This document shows positions 13,701 through 24,533 of a stretch of DNA of 64,000 nucleotides, in pieces (position 1 is the first letter of the stretch; each line of letters begins with the position of its first letter). The notes under the pieces are model-generated. The model saw nothing but the letters and a program-made list of their open reading frames with translations, was not told the DNA's origin and ran no database searches. Both the position numbers and the translations under genes were made by a program. This DNA comes from Combretum micranthum (lineage: Eukaryota; Streptophyta; Magnoliopsida; Myrtales; Combretaceae), in assembly GCA_024138025.1 (NCBI GenBank), contig JAMXBD010000640.1:1-64000 (forward strand). Direction: 5' to 3'.

Positions 13701-13941
13701 TTTTGTAGGGTCAGGACCCTAAATTACTCTTTAACAAATAATATCTTAGCTTTATCTATTCATTATTTTTGTTATTTATTCTTATAGAATTATCAATTTA
13801 ATGTTACCAAGCCTTATTAGTTACCTAGTTACGGTATGCTTCTACTCAATATTCAAAGCTTTTGAGAGACTTGGGAGTCGATCTTAAGTTTTTGTGTCGT
13901 GTATTACGAAACTGTCCCATCTCGATTACCCTTGGGTGACA
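10708..13941 (+). mobile_element. Unresolved LTR-derived block
   Basis: A TATAAATA box at 10783-10790 with a transcript-like leader lies at the left. A diverged long-LTR end (ATTACCCTTGGGTGACA) lies at 13941, with ATCTCACTAAGCATG near 13498. Between are AT-rich DNA (11230-12060), a direct repeat (12383-12771) and telomere-like TTTAGGG motifs near 13030. I see no gene here. Boundaries are approximate. Confidence 0.45.
12383..12771. repeat. Direct repeat of about 130 bp with a primer-binding-like motif
   Basis: Segments 12383-12513 and 12640-12771 align closely; both contain AAAGATACATGCTTAGGCTA and ATTTAATTTCATGATTTCA. Just before the second copy is TAGTATCAGAGC (12628-12639), one base from the initiator-tRNA-Met primer binding site TGGTATCAGAGC used by many plant retroelements. 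No element boundaries could be fixed. Confidence 0.6.
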
Positions 13942-14501
13942 ATGTATTTACTAACAGTTTGTGCATTATATTTTTTATATTAACAGTAGCAACTAATGAA
14001 TGTTTATGAGTCCTTAATTCATTAAAAAAAACACACATGCTTCCTTATTAGCAATTTTGAAATCTTACATAGACAATTTAAAATAGCCAACATTCCTATT
14101 ATATATGTTGTGTGTGTGTGTGTTAATGAATTTTTCATGTTATAATAAAAATTTAAAGTATAGTATATAAGTTTGTTTAATATAAATATATGTTAATATT
14201 TGTGTTAGTATAATTTTATATTAATATTAATATAATGTGTTAGTATAATAGATATTGGTGTTTATTGTTGTTTATGTGTATTAAAAATTGAGTTTCTAAA
14301 AACAAAACCAAAGTCAAACCAAACCAAATTTAGTAGATTTTGTTACTTTAAGACCAACAAACCAAGCCCAAAATCCAAATTCCTTCAATAATCCATACTC
14401 AAACACAACTCAAAGCCCAAGCCCATGTCTAAAAATTTTTTCTACAAGCTTCTAATGCTCAAAGTTAAAGTAGCAGCCAAAATATCCCCATCCAAACCAA
14501 C

Positions 14502-14539
<38 letters not shown>

Positions 14540-14570
14540 CCCCCCCCCCCCCCCCCCCCCCTCCCCCCCC
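14502..14570. repeat. CT microsatellite followed by a C tract
   Basis: About 18 CT units run straight into about 24 C, then T and a further run of eight C. The copy number is probably not reliable. Confidence 0.9.
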
Positions 14571-16020
14571 AATCGACTCTCACTCTTTCTTTGTTTCCTT
14601 CTATTCCAAGCCCAAAACCAACCCCAAATTTCCTCCATTAAAATTCTTTCTAAGCCATAACAAACTAGATCCAAGGCTAGGAAGTGAGATATAAGCCCAA
14701 GTGGAGTAAGAAGAGAGTCAAGAAAGTGGGAAAAGTAAACTTGATCTCTAGAGATAACTAAACAAGTAAGAAAAGTGATTTTCTTATTTGCGTTGTTTAT
14801 TTATGATTTTAGGTAGTGTTAATGTTAGTTAGAGGTAGAACTTTGATGTTTTATGTTGAAGTAGATAAGCAAATAGAAATATGTACCCTAAGTATTTGAT
14901 AAAATGAAAAATGATGTTTGTGGTGATATGATGTATGTATAGATATTGTTGGTGATAAATAAGTATAACTTGAAAGATTAGGGTGATATTAAAGTTTAAT
15001 AAGCTTAAAGATAAGATTGTGTTTTTGAGTTAAGTTGTTGTGTGTGTGATTGTGAAAAATAGACTTTGGAGAGCTTGATGATGTTAATATTGTGTTAAAA
15101 ATTAGTTTAACATGTTTTGTAAAAAGATAGGAGCTCATAAAAGAGTTGGAAGACATAAAACTTAGAGAAATATCGAAACAAGTACCATAGGGTAAATGCC
15201 CTATTCATCATGGGCATGATCGTGGCCGTTATCCTCTCAGGTGCAAATTTCTTATCGATCATGACCGTATTTGAAGCCGTTGTCTCCTTGGAAGAAATTT
15301 TTAATCATGATCACGGATGTAACAAAGCCAGTGATCTTCTCTTAATATTTCTTCAAAGTGTGAGACGGCCTATATTACGATCGTAATTAGGGGTGTGATC
15401 AATATCACGTCCTCTATCACGAGCGTGACCTACCCTCTGGTACTGTTCATAAAAATAAATAAATAATTGGTAATGGTGGAATGATCAATGAAAAATGATG
15501 TAAATATCTATGTTTATATGAATAAAGTGTTGTGTAGTAATTATAACTATCTGTGATGATTATTCAAGTAAGAATTTATGATTTTGATATGAATTGAATT
15601 TCTTGCTACAATTGTTAATCCTTGGTTGAGTGCTTCCACTGATCCTCGGTATAGCACAGGTACACAGTAACATGGTTGATTGCTTGCTTAGGATAAACAT
15701 ATGTTAACTTAACTCTAATTCAAGCTAACCTAAGCTTTGTTTGAATTGGTTGTGTTTTACACCGTTGAATCTGGTTAGAAAGTGGCACCCTGTTAGGAGA
15801 TTAACATGGTAGTTTAGGTGCTTAGGCCACCCCTGTCAAGATTTGACAATTTATAAGTGGTACGGTGGGTAGTCGGGGTATTATTGGTATCGGTATAACA
15901 TTTTCTTACTCTTAAAATAAAGTAATATGATTTATTTCACGTTTATAGGACTGGTTGAACTAAGTGATATTATGGATTAAATTAAATAAAGATGAGTAAA
16001 GACTGAGAACCTTATATGAG

Positions 16021-16140
16021 ACTATTAATTGTTATTGGATATATCATTAGGAAATATAGGTATCCGAACTACCTATATCAACTATTAATCGTTATTAGAT
16101 ATATCATTAGGAGATATAGGTATCTAAATTGCCTATATCA
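16021..16140. repeat. Two tandem 60-bp units
   Basis: 16021-16080 and 16081-16140 are the same 60-bp unit with about seven differences. Each contains ATATATCATTAGGA and ends CCTATATCA, with short inverted ATATAGGTAT and CCTATAT parts that could pair. Confidence 0.92.
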
Positions 16141-16773
16141 ACCCCCTGAGTGTCTATTATTACTCAGGAACCCTAGATTCCCTGTTTATTCCGGAGTTTG
16201 AACACTCCTATGCTATTTGACTAACTTAAGGAATATACAATAAATTGTTACTTGATACATTTGCATATAGTTTAAGCTTGTGTGCCATTCATATGTGTTT
16301 TCGTTACTTGTGTATTAGGTTTGGTTCATGTTTTATCTTTTATAAGTGTTAACGATGAAGATGACTTCTATGTTGGGATAGGATATGGAACCGATTTTCT
16401 GGATTTTCTGGATAATTGGAGGAACTAGAGACCCGACCACGGCTTTGGTGGAATCTTTTTATAATAGTATAGGATAGAATCTTTCGGGGAATATATGTAA
16501 TAGTTACTAAAGCTTTTGTTTAACTTATATATCTATCTTTTGTAAATGGCTTGTTTGCAAACCTTTGTTTGTAATATCTCTATATATATATATATGTGTG
16601 TATTAAGTTTATATGAAGTTTTATATTATGAAGCTCATGAAACTTTTCTTATAAGAGATTTAGACAAACAATTACTCTTATAGACAACCTTACATATAAT
16701 ACTGCAGGTTATATGTGGTTAGGGAATTGGATTCACCAGTTTTATATATATGTGGTGGGTCTGGGTCCTTACA

Positions 16774-18554
16774 CAATTCATTTATTGATATTTCATATCT
16801 TTTTTTTTTTTTTTTTACTTTTTCCTCAAGATCTAAAATTATTAAAATGAGTTAAAGTAAAAGTATATAATTTTAATTGACAATTCAATGGAGCTAAAGC
16901 TTTTTTTTTTTCTCCACTTTTAAATCTATATTTTTATATCTAAAATCCTCAAAATGAAGTCAAAATAAGAGACTTGTTACTTTTTGTTACAATTGTCATT
17001 AGATCCTTTAGATATAAAATTATTCATATGAGATAAAAGAATATTTAAAATAAATTAAAATAATATTCTCATTATTTTTCTTTATAGTTATCATTAATTG
17101 TCAAATTTTCATCCAAATCTATGATAAATTTTGAAATTTTACGTGATAATTCATTATTAAAGCTTCTTTTTTTTCAATTTAAATTCTATATTTTTAATTT
17201 TGAAATCTAAAATATTTAAAATGAATCAAGATAAAAGTTAGGTTAATATCAAAACTGTTATATGAACTTATGCAAAAAATTCAATCAGGTCCCTGTAGTT
17301 TAGTTTTAAACAATTTGGTATCTAAACATTTGCAAAAAGTTTAAGCAGATACTTGAAGTTTGGTTTTAAACAATTTGGTACTTTAAGCAAATTTTCGCAT
17401 ACATTTTTTCTACTTGATTGAATTTGCTTCATGTAGTGAAAATGTATACAAAAACTTGCTTCATGTATCAAATTATTTAAAACTAAACTTCAGGTACCTA
17501 ATTAAACTTTCTGTGAAAGTTTAGGTGCCATTTTTTATATTATCCCATACAAGTTTTATTACTTTCCATTACACTTTTTATTAGGAATCAAAATAAGAGT
17601 ATTATTCTGATCCATTTGTTGACAGAAGGAAACAATTTAATTAATCTATTGACAACTTCGTAATTATAGTTGACAATTCAACAAAGCTAAAACTTTCATA
17701 TCTTTTTCCCTATTTTAAATTATATATTTTCCAATTTAAAGTGATTAGGAAAGAGGCAAAATAAGAGAATTTTTACTTTTTGTTATAGTTATCATTAAGA
17801 GCCAAGTCTTTATTTAGATATAAATTATTTAAATCAGGAAAAACAATATTTAAAATAAGTCAAAATAATATTCTAATACTTTTTATTATTAATGGTCAAA
17901 TTCTCATTTAAATCTAAAATCATTAATGTCAATTTCAAAGTTTTACTTGATAATTCATTTATGCTAAAGTTTCTTTACCTTTTTTTTTAAATCTATATTT
18001 TCATTCTAAAATTTTTAAAAAGAGTTTAAAATTTCTCTTATTACTTTCCATTACAACTATGGTTAAAAGGTCATGTTTTCATTCCAATCAGAAATTTTTT
18101 AAATGAGTAATATAATAGTATTATTTTAACTAATTTATTAGCAAAAATACATAATCTAGTTCATTGATTATTCATTTTCCATTTCTACTTGATAATTCAT
18201 TGGAGTTAAAGTTTCCATTTTAGCTATTGACATTTTGAATTCTATATTTTCAAATATAAAATATTTAAAATGTGTCGCAATAAAAGTTTTAATAATTTTT
18301 TATACAATAACCATTAAAGGACAGGTTCTCATTCTAATTAAATATTATTAAAGTGACTCCAATTAACATTTACAATGACTAATTTACCAGCAAAACCGTA
18401 TAATTCAATTCTTTTTTTTCCTTGACATTTTTAGAATTTTACTTGATAATTCATATGAGCTAAAGCCATATTTTTTTCCATTTTAAAATCTATATTCTTA
18501 GATCTAATATCTTTAGAATGATTTTTTTTTTAAAAGCATTTTCTTACATTCCAT
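16774..18554. repeat. Degenerate tandem array, period about 250-275 bp
   Basis: The motif (T)TGATAATTCAT...GCTAAAG..TTT recurs near 16868, 17143, 17671, 17943, 18188 and 18438. Spacing is 245-275 bp once the 307-bp MITE and its duplicated target are subtracted. Between motifs each unit has AAATCTATATTTT, CAAAATAAGAG and TTACTTTTTGTTACA in the same order. It looks like an old satellite or a repeated intergenic spacer. No gene is seen. Confidence 0.75.
17241..17547. mobile_element. Mutator-type MITE with long terminal inverted repeats
   Basis: Ends GGTTAATATC and, reversed, GGGATAATAT continue into imperfect inverted arms of about 85 bp, each containing GTTTAGTTTTAAA. Flanks TAAAAGTTA (17232-17240) and TACAAGTTT (17548-17556) agree at 7 of 9 bases, as expected of an old 9-bp duplication. 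Same family as the elements at 33296 and 34030. Confidence 0.75.
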
Positions 18555-18961
18555 TACACTCTATCACGAAGATTTTATCAAGAATGGATACGTGCTCTCT
18601 CTCAACCCCTAACTCTCTATTCCCTTTCTTCTCTCATGTTCGTCTATGGAAGTATTAACATAATGTGTTTGACTATTTAATGCGGGTAATATGGCTACTT
18701 CAAACTAGCTAAACTCCTCTTCCCCAATTTCTTGAAGGGACATAATTATGTTCTCCTTTATCATTTTATTTTTATTATTTTTAGCTCCTGAGATAATCTT
18801 CTGTAAAGTAGTTACAATTAGTTGTTCTACCAAACAATACAACCGTTTAACTACTATTCAGTTTCTATTTTCAACTATTCTATATATAGTAATCACTTGT
18901 CCATGTTGGCTTCCTCTTGATTCTTATCCATGACTATTGTTCCTACAATTGATTTATATCA
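18555..18961 (-). repeat. 3' LTR of the interrupted gypsy element
   Basis: Partner of the LTR at 31985-32404. The right edge (18961) is fixed by the adjacent minus-strand polypurine tract. The left edge lies near 18555-18565, where the two LTRs stop aligning. Confidence 0.8.
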
Positions 18962-18964
18962 TAT

Positions 18965-19338
18965 GTCTCTCCCTCTCAAGACACAACCTTGTCCTCAAGG
19001 TTGGAAGTAGGATATAATTGACAGAACAAGCCAAGATCTTCCCAAGAATCATCCTCGGTAAGTAGACTATGTCATTGTACTAAAACTTGAGATACCTCAA
19101 TTCTTTATCGCACAATAGATTCGAAACCTACAATAGCTAATGGTATCAAAATAAGGTTATGTTGAAACACATATGGAGGTAATAGCATGTGCTTTCTTGA
19201 AAAGAGACACATGAAAAACATTGTGGATTTTTTACTAAGGTGGTAAATCGAGTCATAAGTCACTAAAACCAATACGCTTCAAAATTCAAAATGGACCATA
19301 AAATCGCTTGGATAAATCATGAAATGTCCTAGCTAATG
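18965..19338 (-). pseudogene. gypsy integrase C-terminus
   Basis: Minus-strand translation contains KIHNVFHVSLFKKAHA, the sequence typical of the integrase C-terminal region of gypsy elements, and near the end a degenerate FNLEDKV-type block just before the polypurine tract and 3' LTR. Confidence 0.75.
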
Positions 19339-19905
19339 ATGTATGTAAACCCCCAAATTTTTAGAATCGGTTTAGCCTAAAACCTTAAACCGGAAGTCAA
19401 CCAGAACTCTAAAGGTCAACAAAACCCTAGTTAGACGAAATAACTTAAGTCCGGCAATCCCGAATAAGCAACTCAGTAAGAGTAAGTAGGAGTTTAGAAT
19501 ATAGAATCGTGCGTAATTACCCAAAGAAGCGTAAAAAGATCCGATTAGTAAACCACAACTCGTTCCGAACTCGATCGAAAATATAAGGTTTTCAAAAATA
19601 TCATTTAAATTTTTCGTAGGTAAAAATAACAGATATCGCAATTATATGCGTATTTTCTTACAACCAGTACTTATTAGTCATATCTACTTTACATTACACT
19701 ATCATTACATTCTACACTATTCTTTTATCTCTACTTTTTCTTACACCTACTCTTACATACACCATAACCTATAACCTTTATTTTTTACCTTTCTCATAAC
19801 TTTATTTTACATCTACCTTACATATTGCTTCATTAATTAACAAAAAGCAAAAATAAAAACTCTCTCTTCCCTCTACATGTGTTCCCTCCAACCCCACCCC
19901 ACGCG

Positions 19906-19926
19906 CCCCCCCCCCCCCCCCCCCCC
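19906..19926. repeat. Poly-C tract in solo LTR
   Basis: Run of 21 C just upstream of the TATA-like box. Sister LTRs have CT or C tracts at the same place. Confidence 0.85.
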
Positions 19927-19999
19927 TCCCTTGCCTCTCTCCTCAATTTGTTTCAATTTTATTTATTTTAATCAACACAAAAATCACTCCACCTTTTCC

Positions 20000-20007
20000 T
20001 ATAAACA
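20000..20007 (+). promoter_or_regulatory. LTR TATA-like box
   Basis: TATAAACA in the solo LTR at 19344-22751, 70 bp after its C tract and before a CACTTCTTTCACA leader. Position matches the TATA boxes of sister LTRs. Confidence 0.5.
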
Positions 20008-20380
20008 CCCGCATCATCTTTCACTTCTTTCACATATTTACTACCCACAAATTCTCTACAAAAACCTCTCAAATTCTCCTCTCAAAACTCTCTCCAAATA
20101 TCCTCCCAAAAATCTCTCAAAATAATTTCAAAACAACTTCTACCTACAACAAAAAGCAAAACCACATAATACTACCAATGTCTTCTTATAAGTAACTATT
20201 TCCTATTGTTTTTCTCTTATCATGTCATGTAACTTTACATGATCATAGTGTGAGTTTCCAAAGACTAAATGTTATGGAAGCTACATTATGTTCATGTATT
20301 GTTCTTGTACATGAAAATCTATTTATGTTTATGTTATTATTTTGTTCATATTATTGTTATTATATCTAAGTATTATTATC

Positions 20381-20402
20381 TATATATATATATATATATA
20401 TA
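20381..20402. repeat. TA microsatellite
   Basis: Eleven TA units within the solo LTR. Confidence 0.9.
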
Positions 20403-22756
20403 CATATTCTTTAGAGCATATAAGCTCACTGCAATTTATTTATTTTATGCAATGCAATTTATTTATTCATTCTTGTTATTTAAGACTAGTCTCTAGTCTT
20501 AAACTTGTCCTCATTGAGTCAAAACAAAATTTTCTTTCTTTCATTTTATTTTTATTTTGGACTAGTCTACTTTTTAGTCCCGGCCTTGAAAAAGCTAAGA
20601 CTCCCAATACTTGACTCTATTATTTATGTTATTTGTTTGCTATTATTTCTCATAATTCATGTTCATTAAATTATTGTCCAAAATTTCAAGTTCTAAAAAT
20701 AATTGAAAAAAGGAGATATTATCACTTAGAAATAAGTTTATGTGAAGTATAAAATCTATGGTTTGATAAAAATAAAGTCATTTCTTTTCAAGTTATAAAA
20801 AGAACCCACTATAATTTTAGAAACTACTTTTGTTATGAAAAGCTTTTTAAATCAATTATTATCCCATGTTGTTTTTCAAAAGAAAATGATTTTGATACAA
20901 AATGATTTCTACAAAAACATAACATAGCAAAACCTTAGGAAGCAAGAAGTGAAGATTTTCAAGTTTAGATCTTTTCAAATAAATAGTCAAAGAAGGATTG
21001 TGTAGAACATACATAGGACCAACACAAGAATTTAGAAAAGAAGAAAAAATTATTTTTCAAAAGGTCATCTAGAAAAGTAATAAGTCAAAAATTAAATAAT
21101 TCTTTGAAAACCAAAAGAATCAAAGTATTCATTTCAAAACCAATCACAAAATGAATTTCTTGTAAACTATAGTTTTCTAAAACTTCTAATTAATATTTTT
21201 TTACTCAAGAAACATGATTGGGAAACAAACACTTGAGCATGAATAAATATGAGCTATGTAGCTATAAAAAGTGGATTTTTCAACTATATAGATAACTAAA
21301 TATTTATCAAATAAATTTTTGGATGATTAGACCAAAGTTGTTTTTGAGTTGGAAAATTCGTAGTGAATTTTATCGCCGCTGTTTTGGGGCCTAAATGGTT
21401 TAGTTTGACAAAAAATAGTTTTATAAGTGAATAGATCTTTTCGAGTAGAAAATCGGTATATTATATGCGCGATTCCGAGTTAAAATGACCAAGTTATGAC
21501 CATTTTAAATTGAAACTTTCCTTTATACGAACTTTAATATTTTTTTGACATTGTCTTGTAAAAATTCAAGAAAATCATCAAGAAATACTCATTGTGGGTA
21601 TTTTCTTTGGCTAGGTAACTCTGAGGAAGGAAACCTATATCCCGAAGATTACTTCGATTAAGTGGAGTGTGAACGACTCATTCGTATAGAAGAATAGTCG
21701 ATATGGCATCGTGAGTTTATTTCCTTTAAATACTATACTTGTTGTGCTTGTAATTTAGTTGCATTAGAGCTAGGAAAAGACAAATGGATATTGTAAAATA
21801 ATTCTTTGAAAGAATCCTAAGAATATCGAGGCCGAATTGATTTAAATGTTTGTTTTAGTATAACACTTACTTTGTATGAGATTCTTTGATCGCCTTAAAT
21901 TTGATAATAATAATATTATGATATCATAAATAAATGGATTCATACATACCATGAAGTGAGTCCACATTGCATTTGGGTTATATCCTTGGGTGAGAAGGAT
22001 AAGCTCATGTCGAAAGCAATACTTGGCGAAGTATCCGAAAGCGATTGCTTGGCGGCGTTAAGGAAATGCTTGGTGAAAATCCGAAAGCAAGGCTCGATTC
22101 AAGTAGACTTCATATGCTTGGTGACATTGGTCAAAAGTATAAATCTTTTTAACTAAAACTACTTGTTTGAGGTTATGTATCACTAAACCCCGGAATGGAG
22201 GGCGCAAATCCATTCAACATATAGTTCCCGGAAAACTATATGCCTTGTTTGTGCATGTGTATGTTGCATCTCACTTGATTGCTTAAACAACTTGTTTGAA
22301 ATTCTGTTACAAGAAGTTATTTATGGAAATAGTTCTCACTAAGCTTGTCAGCTTATAACCCCTATAGATATCTTTTGCAGTTCCCTTATCTGTGGTTGAG
22401 GCCACGAAAACCTTGCAGTAAGGTAATTTCTTTTTAGATAACGAGATTTTAAATAAAGTTTAGTATTGGAAAAGATGTACAAATATTCTTGTAATAGATT
22501 AGTGAATAAGGGAAATGTCCCTAAGTTTGTAAAGATCATTATTATAAGTAAATGAATATTATGAATACTCTTTTCTTAACATGTTATTATATCTTCTTAA
22601 GCCTCATAATTCCTTGTATAGTCCTCTAAATTTGTGAGAACACGGCCTACACTTAATATCAAAGTTTTTGGAGTGGCTAGGGTTGTCACACTTAAACTTT
22701 AATTTTGAGTGTAGCGGACTGTTACATTTAGAGTATCCTTTAGGCGTAACAATGTA

Positions 22757-23859
22757 TGTTTACAGGGCTAAAGCTTCACGAAGCTTGCAATAACTCATCT
22801 CTACTGATAATATCAGAGTCTACTACCTCCACTTTAGAACATCCCTAAAATACAACAGTAATGATGGTTGTGGTCTTCCATACATAACCTCGAATGGAGT
22901 GATTCAACTACTCCCTGATGATAGAAGTGTGTAAAGCATGCTCAGCCTAAACTAGGAATTTAGTCCAATCAAAGGCTTCTCTATTGTAAAACTTCGCAAA
23001 TGTTTTGTAAAACTTGATTCAAAACCTCAGTATAACTATCGCTTTAAAGATGATACGCACTACTCAATTTCAACTTATCCCACTAAGCTTAAAACCCCTA
23101 TGCCAAAATTTACTGACAAATATAGGGTATCTATTTGAAAAAAAAAAATCGAGGAAACTATGTAATTTTACTACAATATGAATAAATAGATTTGCCACCT
23201 AAGTTGCATTGAAATCTGACCCTAAGGCTCTTAAATGAAAATATTTAGAAAGTCAATCCACTTCCACTAAAATAACAATACAACCTTGTGACTTTGGTAA
23301 TGTAGTAATCAAGTCCATAGATACATCTTTCCATATCTTATTTGCAATTGGTAAGGGAGCTAATAATCTATCTAGGCTCTTAGTTACATGCTTTGAGAAC
23401 ATCCTTTAACAAATTTCTCAACATCACCCTTCATTCCTTCCCATAAAAATTAGGAAGATAATCTTATGTAAGTCTCCAATACCCCAAGATGGCCAGCAGT
23501 AGGAAAAGAGTGAAATTCTATCAAAAGCAACAGAATTAGTTTGGATTAAGGCACAAAATAAAGACGCTGACCACAAAATAACAATCCATGCTTTGACTGC
23601 ATTAGATGTTCCAACTTCTAACCCTCATTTAATTTCTAGAACCCTTCTTGAAATGCTCAAGAAGAAACATATTCTTCCTTCAATTGATCTACAAGATTAA
23701 AATAAGGCATGAAATAAGCTAAATATGTATATACTCCATCATATTATCTACTTAATGAGTCGGCCATCACAATGTCCTTACCCACTTTGTATATAGTGGT
23801 TCAGGAATAACCCATTAACTTAGTGAAATATTTGTGCTAATTTAAAGTTTAAATTTCTT
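22757..23859 (-). pseudogene. gypsy integrase fragment
   Basis: Minus strand between RNase H and the nested solo LTR. Recognisable is a degenerate EFWYNTSFHS-type block (near 22900-22990, read as AEHALHTSIIRE) followed by IRGYVWKT, matching the usual TPFEVVYG region. It is highly decayed. Confidence 0.6.
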
Positions 23860-24533
23860 GAGATAGTAATTCTTTGAGGCTCCTATGATCAGTTCTTATA
23901 ATAAAATGAGAGTCAAGTAGGTATTGGTGCCATTTCCTTACAACTTCTACTACTCGAAAGAACTCTCTCACATATATTGACACCCTCAGCATGTGCAAAG
24001 GAAGTTTCTTGCTATTAAAACAAATGGTCTCTCATCTTATAATAAAACAACCCTAATTCCCAACCCTGATGCATCAATTTCTACCAAAAATGGCTTGCTA
24101 AAATTTAGTAAAGCCAATAAGGTGTTATGCTCAAAGCATCCTTCAATGCAATTAAAACAAGCTAGCTTGCTCATTTCATACAAGCTGATCTTTCTTCAGC
24201 AATTCGAACTCCAATAGTTGCATAGGCTTTAATAAAATGCATATAATAACTTGATAGCCCCCAATACGCTCTTAATTGTTTTAGATTAGTAGGAAGTGGC
24301 CATTCTTTAACAGCAACAACCTTAGTCGGCACAGGTTGAACACCATGTTCATACACCAAATTTCCTAAATATTCAGTCATATTTTGCCAGAAAGTACATC
24401 TACTTTCTTCAAAAACATAGTATTGTGAGCTACAATTTACAATACTTGAGATAAATGTGCTAAATTCATATCTAAAGATGTACTATAATGAGGATACCAT
24501 AGAAAAAATACCATGATGAATTTCCTTAAGTAC
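23860..24533 (-). pseudogene. gypsy reverse transcriptase 3' part and RNase H
   Basis: Minus strand. It starts with the RT continuation LRKFIMVFF and then has VKEWPLPTNLKQLRAYWGL, the conserved thumb region. Near 23890-23950 is the RNase H-like WHQYLLDSHFIIRTDHRSL. Stops and frameshifts are present. Confidence 0.8.

Larger units (their letters stand above)
13942..16773 (+). mobile_element. LTR-like block ending at the tandem array
   Basis: Contains a CT tract and C tract (14502-14570), a leader-like pyrimidine-rich stretch, GATCGTG-type motifs at 15205-15440 and an end of the form TGGGTCCTTACA at 16773. The architecture resembles the long LTRs but the sequence differs. The start could not be placed. 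The long ORF across the CT/C tract is low complexity and is not a gene. Confidence 0.45.
19344..22751 (+). mobile_element. Solo LTR (3408 bp) of the long-LTR gypsy family
   Basis: Begins TGTAAACCCCC, ends GGCGTAACA, and is flanked by identical 5-bp duplications ATGTA (19339-19343 and 22752-22756). It sits inside the integrase of the minus-strand gypsy element. It has a C-rich tract at 19906-19926 and a TATA-like box at 20000-20007, as expected for U3/R. No internal domains are present, so it is a solo LTR left by recombination. Sequence relatives occur at 1-1886, 2544-5165, 5841-9867, 10070-10707, 24534-29884 and 63733-64000. Confidence 0.9.

Noticed and set aside
14425..14694. ORFs of 69 and 89 codons across a CT/C tract
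   Set aside because: Low-complexity repeats keep frames open by chance; the DNA is LTR-like.
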